From the NCBI GenBank assembly GCA_021307315.1, contig JAJSPD010000005.1, forward strand, positions 620,001 through 684,000: a stretch of DNA of 64,000 nucleotides, read 5' to 3'. Of this stretch, positions 58,028-64,000 are shown piece after piece (the first letter of the stretch is position 1; each line of letters begins with the position of its first letter). This DNA is from Bisporella sp. PMI_857 (Eukaryota; Ascomycota; Leotiomycetes; Helotiales; Helotiaceae). A program made the position numbers and the translations under genes. The notes beneath the pieces are model-generated. The model had not been told where the DNA came from. It ran no database searches and was given only the letters and a program-made list of their open reading frames with translations.

Positions 58028-58634
58028 ATTGATCCTTATGTGGGTTGTGGAGGGGTAGCTTGAAGTTTGTGGGGAGATAGGCAAAGTTCGGCTTAAGAGG
58101 AGCTCTGGCAGTAGTCTCAGATTCCTATACAGTGTTTCCAGAGAATAACAAGGAGAGGTTGTATGTTTGTAAAGGAGAAGAAAAGTAGAGAGGCAAGTAG
58201 TCTGTGGTTATTATTATTTCCAACCTAGGAACCAGCAGCCTAACAAGTATGAAAATGTGAATGCCTGAGGCATGCGAGTTACAGTGACGAAAGCTGAGGC
58301 GGAGAGTTTGTTGGTAGTGGAGTTCGAGGTGAATCACTGCCTTGTTCTTTCTGTCTACAATCTATCATTCTCCTTGAACCTCCCCACGATATAATAATGC
58401 GCTGGTCTCTCTCATTTACCTTTACTACAACAGAAAATCTCAGAGCCAGTCGAAACTTCACAATACTGCCCTCTAGAAGCCGACCACCACCATATCTCTA
58501 GACTTTGGCAAATACAGCTGATACTTTCCAGCGCGCATTTGCACAAAACATCCATCGCAACGTCATTTTAGCTTGCTTCAATTGTTTGCAACCTACGGGT
58601 CTTACACGGCTGCTTATTTATAGGCCAACAAGAC
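58028..58634. other. Divergent promoter region, rbx1 and decapping activator
   Basis: 607 bp head-to-head spacer without recognised genes; AT-rich with TATTTATA just before the rightward start (about 58614-58621). Confidence 0.5.
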
Positions 58635-60289
58635 ATGAATACCGTGGTTACTCCTAAAGGTCAGCGTGCTACACGTAGCACTGTCTTACCCTCTGCCTCT
58701 GCCTCCACTCCAAAACATCCTCAGAATCCTCATTATCTCAATTCGCAATCGCATGCGCTGAATTCACAATCTGAAATGGATTCTTCCTCACAACCGAGCA
58801 CTCCACCAAGAACACCCCGCAGAGACGGTTACACCCCACACTCTTCTCAAAAACCAAACAACCCCACCGAGACAGGATCAAAGCAGAAGCCTCGAGGCAA
58901 GCGACCCAAAAATGTCATCACATCTCCTCCATTTTCTAGGAAGGGGCACAACTCACCATCTCAGGCGGGCGCCAATTCTGCGGACCTACCTTCGTCCTCG
59001 AAACCAATATCTACTCCCTCAACTGCGGCATATGCTGGCTCAACCTTCCATGCTTCACCTGCTCCTTCAGCTCTTCCGATTCCTACATTCTACTCCAAAT
59101 CTGTACCCGAATCCCCAGCTATGAAAGAAATGAAAGCGGCGAAGGCATTGAATGGTTCGTCTATATCTCCTCCACCAAATATTACAGCGCAAGCGCAACG
59201 TGAGGAGTCTCCTCTTGATTTCTTCTTCAAAGCGGACCGTGAAGAGAAGGCGAGAGCGCGGAGTGCTACTCAAACAACATCCAAGTCTGGGCCTTTCCCC
59301 CCTCCTTCTGATTCTCCACGATCTAGTCAAACACCACCAGGTTCTGCTTACCAGAACCGTCCCCACAATACCAAGAGAATTTCCTCAAGTGGCATGTTTG
59401 CTATGGAATTAGATGGGGACAATAACTCCGGCTCGATGTACGGACCTGCATTCTCCACACCCTATGCGGAGCGTATCAATGCAGCCAGATCCGCGAGCTT
59501 TGCCGCCCAACCACCAAGTGGCGGACAGCAGACTATGACTTCAGAAGCGCTTAAAGCAGTTTTATTTTCTAGTCGTCCAATACCCTCAACAGCTGGGCCT
59601 TTGTCTAATTCTGGAGATTATGGGCTCAATTCTCCTCTCATGCCAAGTTCTTCAACAGCACAACACCATCCAATACCATCTGGCGGAAACAGGCACTATG
59701 TAGCCCCTAGTAGGACTCCTTTCATTTCGAATAACGGGCGATCTTCAGGTCTTCGTCAAGAAGTCACTCCAACAAAGACCCCCACCAGGACACCAGATCG
59801 TAATAGTAACTATGCAGTTTCTCCAACGCCTGCTCGAATCTACGAAAACCCTGGCACATCAGATACACTTGGTGTTGATGGAGCAGCTATTTCATTTTCT
59901 CCATCCTCCTATAGCAATTCGTCTGGGAATAGCAATGTCGATCTGAAAGGTATGGAAGATAGTCTCAGAAGAATATTAAAGCTAGACTCCGGAAGTTCTG
60001 GCCCACCCGAATCTAAAAATGTGAGTATGGCCCAAATGTTCAAGACACAAATCTCAACGCGATTGTCTGCATTCTGTGTCATCCTTGAAAAAGGTTGATA
60101 GATTTCACACCGACCTTTTGATATTGTTGATGCTCAATGAACGTCCAAGCACAACGTGTTGCAAATATCGCTAACGTCAGTGTTTCATAGATTAGCACTA
60201 TACCAGCAGTTTCGGCATCAGTTCCGAATTATGTTTCTGGTAGGCGTGCTCCCATGACCAACGTGCATAGTGGAGTTCGCGGATCTTAA
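58635..60289 (+). CDS. Edc1/PNRC2-like mRNA decapping activator (candidate)
   Basis: Exons 58635-60020 and 60191-60289 (170-bp intron with GTGAGT donor and GCTAAC branch site) give 494 residues. Almost the whole protein is disordered and rich in Ser, Pro and Thr. Residues about 133-150 contain YAGSTFHASPAPSALPIP, which fits the short linear motif of yeast Edc1/Edc2 and human PNRC2: a YAGxxF decapping-activation motif followed by an LPxP sequence that binds the Dcp1 EVH1 domain. A second conserved-looking block is SPLDFFFKADREEKAR (about 192-207). By analogy it would stimulate Dcp1-Dcp2. If the intron is retained the protein ends at 60098 instead. The motif match is seen; the function is inferred. 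Confidence 0.75.
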
Positions 60290-61039
60290 TTAATGACTGG
60301 GTATCGGCATGAGAGATGACGGCGTTAGCATTTATGATCATCTGGTTCTTGGATCTTATATAACGGATGTTATTACCGCTGGATCTGCGGTTCGGATCGA
60401 CAAGGCATGTTTCGCTCGGCTTTGTTTTACTAGATCTTGCTGGGATTTTCATCAGGGGCTATTATTATTGTATTCTAAAACAGTCCGCTCTTTCGGCCTT
60501 TCCTTTGTCTTGCTCACGAGGCATTACTGCACATTCTGCAAACATTTCCTTTGTCATCATGAGGTGATAGTTGGAGGTGGAATTTGGGCGGAAGACGGCG
60601 TACATGGTAGGGGGATGGCGGAGGAAAGGTTTTTTACAGTGTAGTTTGCTAGCATAGTTGGTGACCCAGCGAAAGTAGAATTACATTGTTATTTCCCTCG
60701 AACCCCAAGACTGCACTGATTCGTGATACAATTTAACATAAATGTTTGTGTTGTATTATGATAGCTTTCGCAATAAATAGCTTACTACCAATGTTTAATG
60801 TGTTCAGGCCACAAGCCTTTATACAGTTCAATATAGATACTGCTATTGTGTTACGTATTGATTGTATAATCATGGCAATGTATATGTACCTCGCTAATGC
60901 CCCTATTTCGCTGAGACCCATAAAAGCTTGAACTATCCCCAATCAAAACGCGCTTCACTATCAGTTAATTTTTAATGATAAGGAACAACTCAACATCGAC
61001 TTTATTACGCCCTGCTTGTTTTCGTGCCAACATGCGATT
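60290..61039. other. Intergenic upstream of mto1
   Basis: 750 bp without recognised genes; contains the 3' region of the decapping activator and the mto1 promoter. Several AT-rich stretches near 60720-60900. Confidence 0.5.
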
Positions 61040-63187
61040 ATGATTAAATCAGCAAGTCTATGTCGATTTATAGGACGGTCTCGTCTAAAGCAAGCACCTA
61101 GGTCCACGCGATTCAGCCAACAACGTCGAAAATTCGCCAATGTTGCTGATACTATCAAGTATAGCCCAGCATCTTGCACACCACCTTGAGGCTAACAATT
61201 ATTTTCGCAGGCCGTACGACGTTATCGTCATTGGAGGAGGCCATGCTGGAGCAGAAGCATGTACGGGTGCTGCTCGATCCGGCGCCAGAACTGCGCTTAT
61301 AACTCCTAAGCTCGACAATATTGGCGTATGCTCATGTAATCCCAGCTTTGGCGGGATCGGGAAGGGTACGATGCTAAGAGAGATTGACGCTCTGGATGGT
61401 GTCGCTGGCAGGATCATAGACAAAGCCGGTGTTCAATTCAAAGTCTTGAATAGGAAGAAAGGTCCAGCAGTTTGGGTGCATACATGCTTCATACTTTGCA
61501 CCCCGAGATAGATGCTGACAATTTATAGGGACCTCGCGCACAAATTGATCGTAACTTGTACAAGAAGTATATGCGGGCAGAGTTGGAAGGCTACCCAAAT
61601 TTATCGATCGTGACTGGCAGTGTGGCGGATATTATGGTTTCACAAGAGGACTGCGAAACCCCCGGTGGCAAGATAACTGGCGTACGTTTGGAATCGGGTG
61701 AGATAATACCTACGAATCGAGTGGTGATTACTACCGGTACATTTCTCGGTGGTGAAATCCATATCGGTTTGGAAGCCTATCCATCAGGACGTATGGGTGA
61801 AGCTGCAACCTTTGGCCTGAGCAAATCTTTGAAAGATGCAGGTTTCCAGCTTGGGAGATTGAAAACCGGCACGCCTCCTCGTCTTGACAGGAAATCTATA
61901 AACTTCGATATCTTGGAAGCACACACAGGTGATGATCCGCCCATGCCTTTCAGCTACTTGAACGAGAGTGTTGCTGTGGAGGAACAATTGTTGTGTTATG
62001 CCACTGGCACCAACAATGCCTCACACGATATTGTCAGGGCAAACCTTGACAAGTCTATACATATCCGGGAGACCGTGAAGGGGCCTCGATATTGCCCATC
62101 GCTGGAATCGAAAGTCATCCGATTCTCAAATAAGGAGCACCACATTGTATGGCTTGAACCGGAAGGATTCAATAGCGATGTCATATATCCTAACGGGATA
62201 TCTATGACAATTCCTGCGGATGCCCAGGAGCAACTGCTCAAGACGATCAAAGGCCTAGAGAACGTCACAATGCTACAGCCAGGTTATGGAGTAGAGTACG
62301 ACTACGTCGATCCGAGAAGCCTAAAATCTACTCTAGAAACAAAAGCGATCCGTGGTCTCTACTTAGCTGGTCAGATCAATGGAACTACTGGGTATGAGGA
62401 AGCTGCCGCACAGGGAATCATAGCTGGAATCAACGCTGGCCTCGCATCACAATCCCGAGATCCAATAGTCCTATCCCGAGCAGATGGCTACATTGGAATC
62501 ATGATTGATGATCTCATAACAAAAGGTGTTTCAGAACCTTACAGGATGTTTACATCGCGCAGCGAGTATCGAATGAGCGCTAGAGCTGATAACGCGGACC
62601 TTCGTCTTACCGCGAAAGGACATCAAGCCGGCGTAGTAAGCGACAAAAGATGGACGAGTTTCAATGACGAGGTAGCTCAGATGGCGGAGCTTAAGGCTGC
62701 GCTTGAAGGTTATACATCAAGTGCTCAAGTTTGGCTCAAGGACGGATTCAAGGTCAGCAATGACTCTCTGAGAAGAAGTGCGTTTCAGATACTGCGCTTG
62801 GCCGGTATGACCATCGACCAAATGACGAGCCAGGTCCCAGAAATCGCAAAGTACTCGGATCGCATCAAGAGACGTGTGGAAATAGAGGCAGTTTACGCGC
62901 CATACGTCGAGCACCAATTAAACGCCATGAAGGTATTCCTCAAGGACGAGAGCCTTAGACTACCCCTCGATCTAGACTACGATTCAATATTCGGGCTCTC
63001 AACCCACGAGAAGAGCATCTTGCAGATCACGAAGCCAGAGTCCATCGGGCAAGCACGGAGAATCGAAGGGATGACCCCCTCGGGCTGTCTGCGATTGCTG
63101 GAGTTCGTTCGAAACAGGAGCCGTTTGGCGGCAAAAGCATTGGCGGCTGAGGAGATTGCTATCAGGAAGCAGCAGTACATGCAATGA
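61040..63187 (+). CDS. mto1: Mitochondrial tRNA modification protein Mto1 (MnmG/GidA)
   Basis: Exons 61040-61158, 61211-61475 and 61529-63187 join to 680 residues. With Mss1/MnmE it installs the (carboxymethyl)aminomethyl group on wobble U34 of mitochondrial tRNAs. The first exon encodes an Arg/Ser/Gln-rich presequence with no acidic residue for about 30 residues. The FAD-binding GGGHAGAEA starts at residue 48, then [64 protein letters not shown] and [21 protein letters not shown], all MnmG signatures. The C-terminal helical domain ([14 protein letters not shown]) is complete. Confidence 0.95.
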
Positions 63188-63768
63188 AAGATAGAATCGC
63201 GAAGACATTTGTTGGAAGATTTATTATTTCATCAAAAGCGCAGGATTTGGCTTCGCCAATGTATAGATGACGATATTCAACACGCCAAGCTACAGCATGA
63301 GGGAAGCTCTCGTCATAGTTCTTGAGGATGGCTGGCATTATATCGTGTAGCCTGCCTGGAAAGGGAATGTTCGCCAATAAGAAGGCCTGAGCAGCAAAAG
63401 AGGCTGCCTGATATCCAGAGCTAAATGTTGACCCTCAAGCCATTTCAGTTGGACCTGAAACTGTATTAAAAGCCATGTAGAACTAATAGCATTGTAACAA
63501 TATTTTAAGAAATCATAACCCCTATCCCATCAGTCGTGTCGGATCTATAATAGCGCCTTCTATGCATGATAGATTGAGCATTACATGTAGTTCCCCCGAA
63601 TCAATGTCATGTCCTCTACAACACACATAATATCATTGAGGCACTTTTCAATTTCCTATGAGGACTCAGGAATTGGCATAGAGCCTGTTGATTTTAATGC
63701 ACATGAACAAGTCATGACTTTAGATATATGTTACAGTTATCATACAAACACCCTCTTCCTTCCTTCCT
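63188..63768. other. 3' spacer with an unexplained minus-strand open frame
   Basis: 581 bp between mto1 and the cardiolipin synthase gene. On the minus strand about 63420-63190 an open frame reads GYQAASFAAQAFLLANIPFP and on through GRLHDIMPAILKNYDESFPH, running into the end of mto1. It lacks a convincing start, has protein-like composition, and I do not recognise it. It may be a chance frame or an exon remnant. Confidence 0.3.
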
Positions 63769-64000
63769 TCATTTCTGCTTGCCTTCCTTCTTCTCCGATG
63801 TCTCGCCTACAGAAGCGCGATCAGCATCGAAGCATGGGCAAGCTTTCGCCTTGGATGACGCGGGAATTGGGGCAAATACGTACCCTGATCTTTGTTCAAT
63901 ATCTTGACCGCATCCTTCGTGTAGATATAGCTAGCACCGCTCCAAATCGTCGTGGTAGCCACGAGATACCTGGCATGTAACGTCAGCATCGCAGCCTGCT
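63769..64000 (-). CDS. crd1: Cardiolipin synthase Crd1, C-terminal end (partial)
   Basis: Two terminal exons are visible on the minus strand: 63969-63884 and 63806-63769. The first encodes YLVATTTIWSGASYIYTKDA followed by VKIL, the last transmembrane helix and tail pattern of eukaryotic CDP-alcohol phosphatidyltransferase-type cardiolipin synthases (xxTTIWSGxSYxxxKDAVxxL). The second adds a short Lys/Glu-rich tail (GETSEKKEGKQK) and the stop. Splice sites GTACGT...TGTAG with a GCTGAT branch site, and an upstream acceptor CCAG at 63970, are clear. The catalytic part lies beyond the right edge. Function: condensing phosphatidylglycerol with CDP-diacylglycerol in the inner mitochondrial membrane. 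Confidence 0.72.

Overview
This window is nuclear DNA of a filamentous ascomycete (Pezizomycotina; a leotiomycete is my best guess, not proven). The genes are broken by many 45-100 bp introns with GTRNGY donors, CTRAY branch sites a few bases before AG, and no operons. The proteins are typical fungal housekeeping ones. Coding exons had to be joined by hand from the sequence; exon coordinates are given in each entry and every join keeps the reading frame.

Layout. 0-10 kb: 3' part of a V-ATPase proteolipid gene at the left edge, a GPI-anchored aspartic protease, a tRNA-Lys(CTT) gene interrupted inside its T-loop, the splicing factor Cwc2, and urease accessory protein UreF. 10-24 kb is dense: a MARVEL/Nce102-like membrane protein, a short-chain dehydrogenase-like protein, Isa2, ribosomal protein L7 with an intron-encoded C/D snoRNA, an RCC1-repeat protein (Ats1/Kti13-like), checkpoint clamp subunit Rad9, an F-box/LRR-like protein, a mitochondrial GGQ release-factor-like protein and a tiny serine palmitoyltransferase activator. 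24-31 kb: kinetochore protein Mis6/CENP-I and a GNAT acetyltransferase that lacks the GH3 catalytic half usually fused to it. 30.5-43 kb is gene-poor and rich in homopolymers and microsatellites, with one Ran1/Ksp1-type kinase in the middle. 43-64 kb: enolase-phosphatase Utr4, an Avt1-like vacuolar amino-acid transporter, the 25S rRNA methyltransferase Bmt2 divergent from ribosomal protein L25, Tim8, a CorA/Alr-type magnesium transporter, signal peptidase subunit Spc1, the cullin RING subunit Rbx1, an Edc1/PNRC2-like decapping activator, Mto1, and the 3' end of a cardiolipin synthase gene.

Functional links are loose, as expected for a fungal chromosome arm: mitochondrial maintenance recurs (Isa2, release factor, Tim8, Mto1, cardiolipin synthase), as do ribosome and tRNA biogenesis (L7 plus its snoRNA, L25, Bmt2, Ats1, Mto1, tRNA-Lys). 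CACGTG palindromes lie shortly upstream of L7, L25, Rad9 and Tim8. The most unusual element is the tRNA-Lys gene: a 50-bp insert that looks exactly like a spliceosomal intron splits its T-loop and B box, and removing it restores a perfect 73-nt cloverleaf. No CRISPR, integrated virus or secondary-metabolite cluster was seen, and no intact transposon was recognised.
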